Assembly (NCBI GenBank): GCA_045805605.1 | Contig: JBJMKX010000124.1 | Span: forward strand, 1-9,761 | Direction: 5' to 3' | Origin: DATBDE01 sp045805605 | Lineage (GTDB): Bacteria > Actinomycetota > Thermoleophilia > Solirubrobacterales > Solirubrobacteraceae | Length of the DNA stretch: 9,761 nt | Shown here: one piece after another, positions 1-7,282 of the stretch | How the letters are laid out: every line of letters starts with the position of its first letter | Position numbering within the stretch: the stretch's first letter is position 1 | Notes under the pieces: model-generated | Seen by the model: the letters and a program-made list of their open reading frames with translations, nothing else | Told to the model about the DNA's origin: nothing | Database searches by the model: none | Translations under genes and position numbers: made by a program

Positions 1-1066
1 GAGCGCCATGCGCCTGCTCGCCGATGGTGGTCCCCTCCTCGCGTTTGCCGGCGGCGGCGAAGGTCTCCATGCCCTGGTACTGCCAGCTGTCGTCGACGTA
101 GCGGCGCTCCTCCTCGCTCCATCCGGAGAAGACTCCGTCGAGCTCCTCGGTATCCCGGAACTCCTCGTCGATGATCGTCGAGGCGTTGGTGTACGTCGTC
201 ACGTACTCCTTGAAGTACCGGTCGTTCTCGATGATGTAGTTGATGATCCCGCCGAGGAACGCGATGTCGGTCCCGGCGCGAAGGGGGACGTGGAGGTCAG
301 CGAGCGCGCTCGTCCGCGTGAACCGCGGGTCGACGTGAATCACCTTTGCGCCGCGCTCCTTTGCCTCCATCACCCACTGGAAGCCCACCGGGTGGTTCTC
401 GGCCATGTTCGACCCCATGATCACGATGCAGTCGGAGTTCTGGAGGTCCTGCTGGAAGTTGGTGGCGCCGCCGCGCCCGAACGAGGTCCCCAGACTGGGG
501 ACCGTCGAGCTGTGTCATATGCGCGCCTGGTTCTCGATCGACACCGCTCCGGCGGCCGAGAAGAACTTCTTGATCAAGTAGTTCTCCTCGTTGTCGAGCG
601 TGGCGCCGCCCAGGTGCGCAAAGCCCAGGGTGCGGTTGAGCATGGCCTCCTCGCCGCCGACCTCCTTCGTCGCCTCCCAGGTGCGCTCGCGGGTGGCGAT
701 GAGGCGGTCGGCGATCATGTCCATCGCCCGTTCCAGGTCGATCTCTTGCCAGCGGTCCGACCCCGGCGCCCGGTACTTCGTCCTCGTCTCCCGCCGCGGG
801 TGGGTGACGAGCTGCTTTGACGCCGAACCCTTGGGGCACAGGCGCCCGCGGGAGATCGGCGAGTCTGGGTCACCCTCGATCTGGATGACCTGCTCGTCGC
901 GCACGTAGATCTCCTGGCCGCAGCCCACGGCGCAGTAGGGGCAGATGGATTTGACCACGCGGTCCGCCTCCTCCGTGCGCGGCCGGAGCTCTTCCGAGCG
1001 CCTGGAGCGCGCGGCCCGACCCAGGCCCAATCGATCTTCGCGCAACTGCCGGAGAAGCGGAAACAT
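1..1066 (-). CDS. fdhA: Formate dehydrogenase alpha subunit, selenocysteine-containing (3' end beyond window)
   Basis: This molybdopterin-dependent catalytic subunit oxidises formate to CO2, using a Mo- or W-bis(MGD) cofactor and one [4Fe-4S] cluster. With the ATG at 1066 as residue 1, the cluster ligands are C42, C45, C49 and C77 (CPYCAVGC, then LCPKG). Reading stops at a TGA at 515-517 (residue 184) in the context NQARI-TGA-HSSTV. The same frame then stays open to position 1 with clear family sequence: FGRGGATN, GSNMAENHPVGFQW, VDPRFTRTSA, AGTDIAFLGG and TNAS. This is the FdnG/FdhF selenocysteine site, so the TGA is read as Sec. About 355 residues are present of roughly 1000 usual for the FdnG type. 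An in-frame TTG at 1090 would add eight residues; I prefer the ATG because GGGA lies 9 nt upstream of it. No twin-arginine signal is visible before C42, unlike E. coli FdnG, so a cytoplasmic enzyme is likely. Confidence is high on identity and lower on the exact start. Confidence 0.93.
485..517 (-). promoter_or_regulatory. Selenocysteine UGA codon with SECIS-like hairpin in fdhA
   Basis: The UGA occupies 517-515. Counting its U as 1, nucleotides 15-33 form a perfect 7-bp stem (GGUCCCC with GGGGACC) closed by the loop AGUCU at 22-26. As I recall the E. coli fdhF SECIS, its GGUCU loop also occupies nucleotides 22-26 and its U17 is bulged. Here a U also falls at position 17 but is paired with A31, so the helix is continuous. 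The placement and the GU in the loop support recognition by the elongation factor SelB. No selA, selB, selC or selD gene lies in the window. Confidence 0.8.
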
Positions 1067-1203
1067 AGGTGCGCGTCCCGTCAAACCCAAGGCTACTTAC
1101 CCACTCAGATGGTTACTCCACGCGTCGGTTGCCATGGACGGTCAGCAGGCCGACTCGGCTAGGGTGGCCCACGATCGATCGGGACGCGAGGCGAGGAAGC
1201 TGA
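1067..1203. other. Divergent intergenic region between fdhA and the DUF6494-like gene
   Basis: This 137-bp stretch must hold the promoters of both genes. A TAGGGT box at 1160-1165 could be an actinobacterial -10 for the plus-strand gene, but no convincing -35 accompanies it. The palindrome CGATCGATCG lies at 1172-1181. On the minus strand TAGCCT (1095-1090) is a possible -10 for fdhA. None of the TCTGTAC half-sites seen before the tungstate operon occurs here, so common control is not supported. Confidence 0.4.
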
Positions 1204-1410
1204 ATGGACGAGGAAGCCTTCAACATGTCGGTGCGGAAGTTCCTCAAGAAGCTCGGGGTGACGGCCCAGCGCGAGATCGAACTGGCCGTCCGCGAGCAGA
1301 TGGACGCCGGCGACCTGAAGGGCGACGAGACGCTCGAGGCGAAGGCGACCGTGACCGTACGCGGCCTTTCGCGTGACGTTGTCGTCACCGGCCCGATAAC
1401 CCTGTCCTAA
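1204..1410 (+). CDS. DUF6494-like small protein
   Basis: This 68-residue protein has an N-terminal helical half (NMSVRKFLKKLGVTAQREIE, residues 7-26) followed by a short acidic linker and a beta-like C-terminal half (EAKATVTVRGL, then VVVTGPITL). The pattern and length match my memory of DUF6494, whose function is unknown. There is no signal peptide, membrane segment or cysteine. The start is well supported, because GAGGA at 1193-1197 sits 6 nt before the ATG. It is divergent from fdhA, with about 137 bp between the two starts, so the two genes could share a control region. Its TAA stop overlaps the stop codon of the convergent moeA-PBP gene. A role linked to formate or Mo/W metabolism is suggested only by position. 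Family assignment is from memory and moderately sure. Confidence 0.8.
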   Translation: MDEEAFNMSVRKFLKKLGVTAQREIELAVREQMDAGDLKGDETLEAKATVTVRGLSRDVVVTGPITLS

Positions 1411-3224
1411 CGGATGCGCCGGCCCATCTCGGTGGCGTCGTACCCCCCGAGCGCCTCGACCGCCGTGCGGAACTCGGGCTTCCCCATGAGCGTCCACAGG
1501 GGCTCGAGCTCGGAGTCGTCGAGCGCATCGGCAGCGACCACCAGGTCGTAGGGCTCGCGCGTCACCGGTACGAACCCCAAGCCGAAGGCGCGTGCGGCGG
1601 CGCGCACGCCGAGACCGCAGTCGGCGCGCCCGCCGGCGACCGCCGCCGCCACCGCGAGGTGCGTGTGCTCCTCGCGCTCGTAGCCGGAGATCGCTGCCCG
1701 ATCGGCGCCGCGGGCGCGGAGCTCGGCATCGAGCAGCACGCGGGTCCCGGCCCCGCGCTGCCGGTTGACGTACCGCAGGCCGGGCGCGGTCAGGTCGTCG
1801 AGGCCGCCGATGCCGAGCGGATTGTCCGGCGCGACGATGAGGCCCTGGTCACGATGGACGAGGCGTACGACGGCGACGTCGCGGCCTTTGAGGACCCGGT
1901 CGACGTAGGGGAGGGTGTACTCGCCGCTCTCGGGGTCGAGCAGATGGGACCCCGCGATGTGGCACAAACCGTCGCGCAACGCCACGAGGCCCCCCAGCGA
2001 GCCGACGTTCGAGGAGGCGAGCGTGACCCGCGGGTCCGTCGCGCGCAGCATGGAGGCCGCGAGATCGAGCACGAGGTCGTGCGAGCCGACCGCGACGATC
2101 GTGCGATCGATCTCGCCGACGCCACGCAGCAGCTCGACCTCCACGGACTCCCCCGGGTGGTGCCCCTCGAGGCCCGCCGGGACGACCAGCAGGCCGTCGG
2201 CACGCACCAGCGAGGTCAGCACGCCGGCGCCTCGCGGCAACGGCGTGGCCACGAGCCCGTCGCCGACACGGCCGAGGCGTACGCGCACCCAGTCGTCCAT
2301 GCCCATGGTCGAGGCGAGCTTGCGGGCCAACCGCGCTCGGGCGCGCGGGCGCTCAGGCGGGGCGGTGCCCTCGAGCGCCGCCAACAGCGGCGCGGCGAAG
2401 ATGTCGAACGTCAGCGCCGCGGACACCGGGTACCCGGGTGCGCCGAGCACCGGCGTGTGGTCGACGGCTCCGAGCACCACCGGGTGGCCCGGGCGAACCG
2501 CGACGCCGTGCACGGCCAGCGTGCCCGCTGTGTCGACGACTTCGGCGGTGTAGTCGTCGCGGCCGCGGCTCGAACCGGCCACCACGATCACCAGGTCGCT
2601 CCGCGCCGCCGCGTCGCGCACGGCGGCGGCGAGGCGGTCGGCGTCGTCGTGGATGATCGGGAGCGTCACCGTCTCGCAGTTCGCCTCCCGGGCCTGGCCG
2701 GCGAGCATCAGCGAGTTCGTGTCGGGGATCTCGCCCCGGGCCAGCGTGCTGCCCAGCGGGCGGATCTCGTCGCCCGTCGGCACGATCGCCACCACCGGCC
2801 GGCGACGAACCACGAGCTCGGTGACGCCGGCCGCGCCCGCCGCGGCGACGTCGACCGGCCGCAGCCTATGGCCCTCGGGCAGCAGCAGCTCGGTCGCGCT
2901 GACGTCCTCGCCGATCGAGCGAACGTGCTGATAAGGAGCCGCGGCCGCCTGCAGCTCGGCCCGGGAGCCGTTGAGGTGCACGTCCTCGCGCATGACCACG
3001 GCGTCGAAGCCGTCGGGCAGTGGGTCGCCGGTATCGACGGTCACGAAGTCGCCGCCGTCCAGGTGGAGCGGCGTCGTGGGGCTGGCGCCCACCGTGGCGG
3101 CCGCGCGCACCGCGATCCCGTCCATGGCGGCGGTGTCGTAGTCCGGAGAGGAGCGCCGCGCCCAGACCGCCTCGGCGGTCACGCGGCCGACCGCGGCCTC
3201 CAGCCCGAGGCGCTCCGGCGACAC
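1407..3224 (-). CDS. moeA: MoeA-type molybdopterin molybdenum/tungsten transferase fused to a PBP-like domain
   Basis: Residues 1 to about 368 are a MoeA fold, which inserts Mo or W into adenylylated molybdopterin: AMDGIAV (33-39), PTGDEI (149-154), VAGSSRGRDDY (215-225), RPGHPV (244-249) and GAPGYPVSA (261-269). Residues from about 375 to 600 form a cytoplasmic PBP-like domain (SSNVGSLGGL, HRDQGLIVAPDNPLGIGG, HTHLAVAAAVAGG) of the sort predicted to bind an oxyanion or small ligand. GYP replaces the more usual GNP in the MoeA motif, as I recall for this fused class. The GTG start at 3224 is the first standard start codon, but it omits helix-like MoeA sequence that continues upstream in frame (LPAAEALDAWLEACAAAG) to about 3299, where only an ATC could serve as start. 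It is the last gene of the minus-strand operon, 82 nt after the upstream moeA stop, or 7 nt if the extended start is used. Metal preference cannot be read from sequence. Confidence 0.9.
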   Translation of the reverse strand: MSPERLGLEAAVGRVTAEAVWARRSSPDYDTAAMDGIAVRAAATVGASPTTPLHLDGGDFVTVDTGDPLPDGFDAVVMREDVHLNGSRAELQAAAAPYQHVRSIGEDVSATELLLPEGHRLRPVDVAAAGAAGVTELVVRRRPVVAIVPTGDEIRPLGSTLARGEIPDTNSLMLAGQAREANCETVTLPIIHDDADRLAAAVRDAAARSDLVIVVAGSSRGRDDYTAEVVDTAGTLAVHGVAVRPGHPVVLGAVDHTPVLGAPGYPVSAALTFDIFAAPLLAALEGTAPPERPRARARLARKLASTMGMDDWVRVRLGRVGDGLVATPLPRGAGVLTSLVRADGLLVVPAGLEGHHPGESVEVELLRGVGEIDRTIVAVGSHDLVLDLAASMLRATDPRVTLASSNVGSLGGLVALRDGLCHIAGSHLLDPESGEYTLPYVDRVLKGRDVAVVRLVHRDQGLIVAPDNPLGIGGLDDLTAPGLRYVNRQRGAGTRVLLDAELRARGADRAAISGYEREEHTHLAVAAAVAGGRADCGLGVRAAARAFGLGFVPVTREPYDLVVAADALDDSELEPLWTLMGKPEFRTAVEALGGYDATEMGRRIR

Positions 3225-3306
3225 GCGCGCGGGGCATCCCGCCGCCGCGCACGCCTCGAGCCAGGCATCGAGCGCCTCAGCGGCCGGTAGATCGCGGATG
3301 AACGGG

Positions 3307-4542
3307 TCAGGCGTAGAGCGTCACCTCGACCTCGGTGTCGGTGGCAAGGCCGGTCGCAGGCTCGTCGACGACGACGAAGCCGTCGGCGGCGGTGAGGACC
3401 GAGAGCAGCGCCGAGGCACCGAACAGCGGAACCGCGACGCCGCCGCGCACCCGTACCTGGACGATGTCGAGCCGCCCCGCCGCCGACGCCAGGTCGCGGG
3501 AGAGGCGCGCCCGGGTCACGGGCGCTTCGGGCGCGACGTCCCAGCCCCCGGCCCGACGCACGATCGGCATCCCGACAAGACGGAACACCACGAGCGCCGA
3601 CCGCGGATTGCCCGGCAGTCCGATGACGGGGACGCCGTCGCATTCCGCCAGCAGCGTCGGCTTCCCCGGCTTGATCGCCAGCCCGCGGCACCAAATGCCG
3701 GGGGGCCCGAGGGCTTGCACGGCGGTGGCCGTCTCGTCCCGTGCGCCGACGGAGGAGCCGGCCGAGACGACGACCACGTCGGCGTCGGCGACCGCGCTTG
3801 CAAGCGCCTGCTCGAGCGCTGGGCGATCGTCGGCGACGATCCCCCGTGGCAGCGGCTCGCCGCCCGCTTCCTGGACGAGCGCCGCGAGGGCCACAGTGCT
3901 GGCGTCGCGCACCTGCCCCGTCTCGAGCGCCGCCGTGGCCGGGTCCACGACCTCGTCCCCCGTGGCGATGATCGCCACGCGCGGGCGTGCGTGGACCGGG
4001 ACCTCGACGACCCCGGCGGCGGCCAGCAGCCCGAGGTCCTGGGCCCGCAGCGGACGGCCCGCGGCCACCAGCTCGGCTCCGGCGCGGGCGTCCTCGTCGG
4101 CGCGCACGATCCCTTCGCCCGGCGCCACCGGACGCAGGATCTCGATCGTGCCGGCCATCGCCTGCTGGGTGTGCTCGACCATGACGACGGCGTCCGCGCC
4201 TGGGGGCAGGACGGCGCCGGTGGGAATCGCGACGGCGCAGCCGGGAGCGACGTCGACGGAAGGCGCCTGGCCCATCGCCACCGTGCCGACGACGTCCAGG
4301 TATCCCGGCAGGCCCTCGGACGCGCCGTAGGTGTCGCCGGCGCGGACCGCGTATCCGTCGACGGTGGAGCGCGCGAAGCCCGGCAGGTCGTGCGGCGCGA
4401 CCACCGCCTCGCCGGGCACGCGGCCGCGCGCATCGGCGAGCGCGACGACCTCGATGGCGGTGCGGCGGGCGGGACGGAAGCCGTTCAGCGCATCGGCCAC
4501 GCTGCGCACGGTGAAGAACTCGCGCGGGGTGCCCGTCGTCAT
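3307..4542 (-). CDS. moeA: Molybdopterin molybdenum/tungsten transferase MoeA (single-domain paralogue)
   Basis: This 411-residue protein has normal MoeA length and domain order. The MoeA reaction exchanges the AMP on adenylylated molybdopterin for metal, giving active cofactor. Visible motifs are ARSTVDGYAV (57-66), ATGDEV (193-198), VSAGSSVGARDE (259-270), IKPGKPT (290-296) and GLPGNPRSA (308-316). The C-terminal beta domain ends in VEVTLYA. The middle motif reads SAGSSVGARDE where E. coli MoeA has an SGG-type loop. The ATG overlaps the aor stop by 4 nt (ATGA), and no clear ribosome-binding site is seen, so translation is probably coupled to aor. The next gene is a second, fused MoeA. Tight coupling to aor and the divergent tungstate transporter suggest a tungsten-oriented role, which is inference. 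Confidence 0.93.
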   Translation of the reverse strand: MTTGTPREFFTVRSVADALNGFRPARRTAIEVVALADARGRVPGEAVVAPHDLPGFARSTVDGYAVRAGDTYGASEGLPGYLDVVGTVAMGQAPSVDVAPGCAVAIPTGAVLPPGADAVVMVEHTQQAMAGTIEILRPVAPGEGIVRADEDARAGAELVAAGRPLRAQDLGLLAAAGVVEVPVHARPRVAIIATGDEVVDPATAALETGQVRDASTVALAALVQEAGGEPLPRGIVADDRPALEQALASAVADADVVVVSAGSSVGARDETATAVQALGPPGIWCRGLAIKPGKPTLLAECDGVPVIGLPGNPRSALVVFRLVGMPIVRRAGGWDVAPEAPVTRARLSRDLASAAGRLDIVQVRVRGGVAVPLFGASALLSVLTAADGFVVVDEPATGLATDTEVEVTLYA

Positions 4543-6347
4543 GCGGCGAGGACGTGCAAGCCGAGCGCCTCGAGCTGGTCGGCGTCGGGCAGGCCGTCGC
4601 GGTCCAGCCCGCGGCCCTTGTAATACGCGTCGATCATGGTGCGCAGCCGCTCAGGCGTGAGGCTGGCGTGTCGGCCCGACTCGAGCTCGAGGGTCTCGCC
4701 GAGGAAGCGGTCCGGCAGCCAGTCTTCGGCCGGCGTCCAGCCTTCGCGCAGGTTGAACAGGCGCTTGGCGAGCACGATCCGGGCCGCGGTGCCCTGCAGC
4801 TCGTCGGCGTCGACGTCCCACCCGGTCACGGCGCTGAGCAGCGCCGCCCACTCCGGGAACGGGTCGGCGAAGACTCCGCGCAGGAACTTGCACAGGATGA
4901 GCGAGTCCATGACCGCCGCGCGGTCCTCGGTCATGATCGCGGCCGCGGCTTGCGGCTCGCCGCCGGCCAGTCGATCGTGGCCTCCGGCGAGATCGGCTTC
5001 GTAGGCGCCCGAACGGTTGTGGTCGGCGCCGCGCGCGTTGACGGCCATGCCGAGGGCCATCGCCTGCAACGTCCGCGGCTCGTAACCGGGAAGCTCCAGA
5101 CCCTTCACGTGCGTGGCGAGCGACGGCGCCTCGCCGCCCACCTCCGCGCTCGCGCGCCGCGAGCCCTCGGCGAGGAGGTCGCCCAGGCCCGTGCGCGCGC
5201 CGATCTCGTCCAGCGCGCGAAGCAGGGCGTCGCCGTCGCCGAAGCGCAGCCACGGCGCGTCGATCAGCCCGCGCTCGGCGCACTCCATCGCCCAGGCGAT
5301 GGTTCCGCCCGCCGAGATGGTGTCCAGGCCAAGCGCGTCGCAGCGCTCGCTCGCGGAGAGCACGGCATCCGGATCCGAGACCCCACAGAGCGGCCCCAGC
5401 GCGAACACGTTCTCGTACTCGACGCGCGCCTGCCCGCCGCCCTTGGTGGCGTAGATGTGCTCGCAGCCGATCGAGCACGACGCGCACGAGTTTCGGGCCA
5501 CGCTGCGCGCCTCGGCGAGGTCCTCGGCGGCGAGTTGCGGAGCTCCGGCGAACGTGGCCGCCTGGAAGTTGCGTGTCGGCAGCGTCGAGATCGCGTTGAA
5601 GGCGAGCAGGTTGGCCAGCGTGCCAAGCTCGCGGTACTTCTCCGTGGCCGGTCCGAAGGAGCGCTTGCGCAGGTCGCGGGCGGCCGCAAGCACGCGCTGC
5701 GGCTCGGCGGTAGCGCACTTCGTCGCCGCACGGACGGCGACCGCCTTGATGCGCTTGGCGCCCAGCACGGCGCCCAGGCCGCCGCGCCCGGCGTGGCGAC
5801 CGTCGTGGGAGACGGTCGCGTAGCGCACGAGCCGCTCGCCCGCCGGACCGATCGCCGCGACCCGCCACGCGGGGCCGAGCCGCTCGCGCAGTCGGTCCTC
5901 GGTCTCGGCCGCCGGCAGACCCCACAGGTCGGGGGCCTGCTGCAGGCGGGCACCGTCACCGTCGACGAGCAGCACCGAGGGCGCCTCGCGCGCGCCCGTG
6001 ACGACGATCGCATCGTGACCGCTGAGCTTGCCCGCGATCGCGAAGTGGCTCGAGGCGAGGGCGTCGTTGAGCCGGTCGGTGAGCGGCGACTTGGCGACGA
6101 CGGCGAACTTCGCGCTGGTGGTCAACGGGGTGCCGACGAGCGGCGAGAAGACGAAGGCGAGCGGCGCCTCGGGGGCCAGAGCGTCGACTCCGGGAGGCGC
6201 GAGGCGGTGCATCAAGTACGTGCCGAGACCGACCCCGCCGACGTAGCGGCGCAACGTCTTCTCATCGAGTGGGAGCTCCTGCGCGGATCCGTCCGTGACG
6301 TCCACCACGAGCGCCCGCCCGAAGTAGCCGCCAGGGACATCGGGCAT
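4539..6347 (-). CDS. aor: Aldehyde ferredoxin oxidoreductase family tungstoenzyme
   Basis: This 602-residue protein is full length for the AOR family, which oxidises aldehydes to carboxylic acids, or runs in reverse, with a tungsten bis-pterin site and one [4Fe-4S] cluster. Likely cluster ligands are C288, C291 and C295 (NSCASCSIGC) and the distal C486 (DSLILCKF). Other family landmarks are GGYFGRALVVD at the N-terminus, TTSAKFAVVAKSPLT (76-90), HAGRGGLGAVLGAKRIKAVAV (185-205), LPTRNFQ (256-262), EYENVFALGP (310-319) and RGADHNR (439-445). E310/E312 and H443 may correspond to the conserved acid and histidine near tungsten in Pyrococcus AOR, by memory. There is no signal peptide, so the enzyme should be cytoplasmic. 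It starts 45 nt after mobA-moaD and its stop overlaps moeA. No separate electron-transfer subunit is encoded beside it. The aldehyde substrate cannot be deduced. Confidence 0.95.
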   Translation of the reverse strand: MPDVPGGYFGRALVVDVTDGSAQELPLDEKTLRRYVGGVGLGTYLMHRLAPPGVDALAPEAPLAFVFSPLVGTPLTTSAKFAVVAKSPLTDRLNDALASSHFAIAGKLSGHDAIVVTGAREAPSVLLVDGDGARLQQAPDLWGLPAAETEDRLRERLGPAWRVAAIGPAGERLVRYATVSHDGRHAGRGGLGAVLGAKRIKAVAVRAATKCATAEPQRVLAAARDLRKRSFGPATEKYRELGTLANLLAFNAISTLPTRNFQAATFAGAPQLAAEDLAEARSVARNSCASCSIGCEHIYATKGGGQARVEYENVFALGPLCGVSDPDAVLSASERCDALGLDTISAGGTIAWAMECAERGLIDAPWLRFGDGDALLRALDEIGARTGLGDLLAEGSRRASAEVGGEAPSLATHVKGLELPGYEPRTLQAMALGMAVNARGADHNRSGAYEADLAGGHDRLAGGEPQAAAAIMTEDRAAVMDSLILCKFLRGVFADPFPEWAALLSAVTGWDVDADELQGTAARIVLAKRLFNLREGWTPAEDWLPDRFLGETLELESGRHASLTPERLRTMIDAYYKGRGLDRDGLPDADQLEALGLHVLAA

Positions 6348-6392
6348 GTCCCAAGTGTAGAGCCGGGGGTCCGCCGAGCCGGTGGTCTCGCG

Positions 6393-7244
6393 CTACCCGC
6401 CGGCGTCGGCGGCGAGGAACGCGACGGTGTCGCCGGCGGCCAGCGGCTCGTCGGCGTCGCTCGTGATCTGGTCGCCGTTCAGCGCCGCGACCACGTGCTC
6501 GTCGAGGGCGAGGTCGACCGCTGCGGCCGCACCGGACAACGTGGCCGCGCGGACGACGACCGGAGCTCGCCCCGCCCCACTGCCGCGACGCACCGCCCCG
6601 TAGCAGCGCACGGCGACCTCGGGCGCCGGGCGTGCGCGCGCGGCGCGGTAGTCCGCTGGCTCGTTGAGGTTGAGCACCGAGTCCAGCGCCGGGTCGAACG
6701 CCGCAACGGCCGGGTCGGCGAGCAGCATGGCCTCGTTCAGGCGCCGGACACGGCAGGCCTCGAAGAGGAACGCGGGCCGCCTGCGGTCGGCGGCGAGCAG
6801 CTCCTGGACCGCACGCAGCAGCGTCGTGCGGTAGGCGGCGGCCAGCGGGTGCGGGAATCCACCCGCTTGGGGCAGCGCGACGTCGTGCTCGCCGTCGAGC
6901 GCACCGACGACCCGGCGCACGAAGGCCGGGTGCAGCAGCGGTGCGTCCGTGGAGGAGACGAAGGCCACATCGGCGCGGCCGTCGACCGCCGCGAGGCCGG
7001 CCGCCAGGCCTTGCAGCGGCCCGCGCCCTTCCTCGGCGTCCTCGGTCACCTCGACGCCTTTCGGCAGGGCCGGCAGGTCCTGGCCCGGCGCGCGCACCAC
7101 CACGACCGGGCCGCCGGTGGCCCGCGCGACGATGCCGGTGACCCGGCGCAGGAGCGTGGACCCATGCCACTCCAGGGTGGCCTTCGGCGTGCCCATCCGG
7201 GATGAGCGTCCTCCCGCAAGCACGATGCCGGCCGCTGCGGCCAT
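6393..7244 (-). CDS. mobA: MobA-type nucleotidyltransferase fused to a MoaD/ThiS-like sulfur carrier
   Basis: Residues 1 to about 190 are a MobA-type transferase, which attaches GMP to molybdopterin to form the dinucleotide cofactor. The nucleotide loop is LAGGRSSRMGTPK (9-21), the metal-binding region is SSTDAPLLHP, and LNLNEPADY matches the family's closing motif. Residues 210-283 are a second domain: VAVRCYGAVRR, a VVVRAATLSGAA strand-helix, AALNGDQI, EPLAAGDTVAFLAADAGG. This follows a MoaD/ThiS beta-grasp pattern and ends exactly at Gly-Gly before the TAG, as needed for C-terminal thiocarboxylate formation. MoaD donates sulfur for the molybdopterin dithiolene. The ATG at 7244 is chosen because the first strand AAAAGIVLAGG begins directly after it; no strong ribosome-binding site is seen. 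It is first gene of the minus-strand operon, opposite the GntR regulator. MobA identity is near certain; the MoaD part is highly likely. Confidence 0.9.
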   Translation of the reverse strand: MAAAAGIVLAGGRSSRMGTPKATLEWHGSTLLRRVTGIVARATGGPVVVVRAPGQDLPALPKGVEVTEDAEEGRGPLQGLAAGLAAVDGRADVAFVSSTDAPLLHPAFVRRVVGALDGEHDVALPQAGGFPHPLAAAYRTTLLRAVQELLAADRRRPAFLFEACRVRRLNEAMLLADPAVAAFDPALDSVLNLNEPADYRAARARPAPEVAVRCYGAVRRGSGAGRAPVVVRAATLSGAAAAVDLALDEHVVAALNGDQITSDADEPLAAGDTVAFLAADAGG

Positions 7245-7282
7245 GCCAGCGACGGTACCGACCCCGCGCGATGGGCCGGGCT

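Noticed and set aside
515..517. Premature stop making fdhA a pseudogene
   Set aside because: The frame continues with conserved formate dehydrogenase sequence, the codon is TGA at the known Sec position, and a SECIS-like hairpin follows.
1172..1181. Palindrome CGATCGATCG before the DUF6494-like gene as an operator
   Set aside because: It is a short repeat of a tetranucleotide likely by chance in this composition, and no second copy was seen near the other operons.
1659..3290. A 543-codon open frame on the plus strand
   Set aside because: It lies antisense to the fused moeA, and its His/Arg/Asp-rich translation shows no recognisable domain.
3298..4623. A 441-codon open frame on the plus strand
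   Set aside because: It is the antisense shadow of the single-domain moeA, with no ribosome-binding site or protein motif.
6348..6392. Possible terminator or regulatory hairpin between mobA and aor
   Set aside because: The 45 nt contain a repeated CGGCTC but no stable inverted repeat with a T-run, so read-through within one operon is more likely.
4554..7205. An 883-codon open frame on the plus strand
   Set aside because: It is antisense to aor and mobA, is a product of the GC-rich codon bias, and its translation is low-complexity Arg/Gly/Ala without any family motif.
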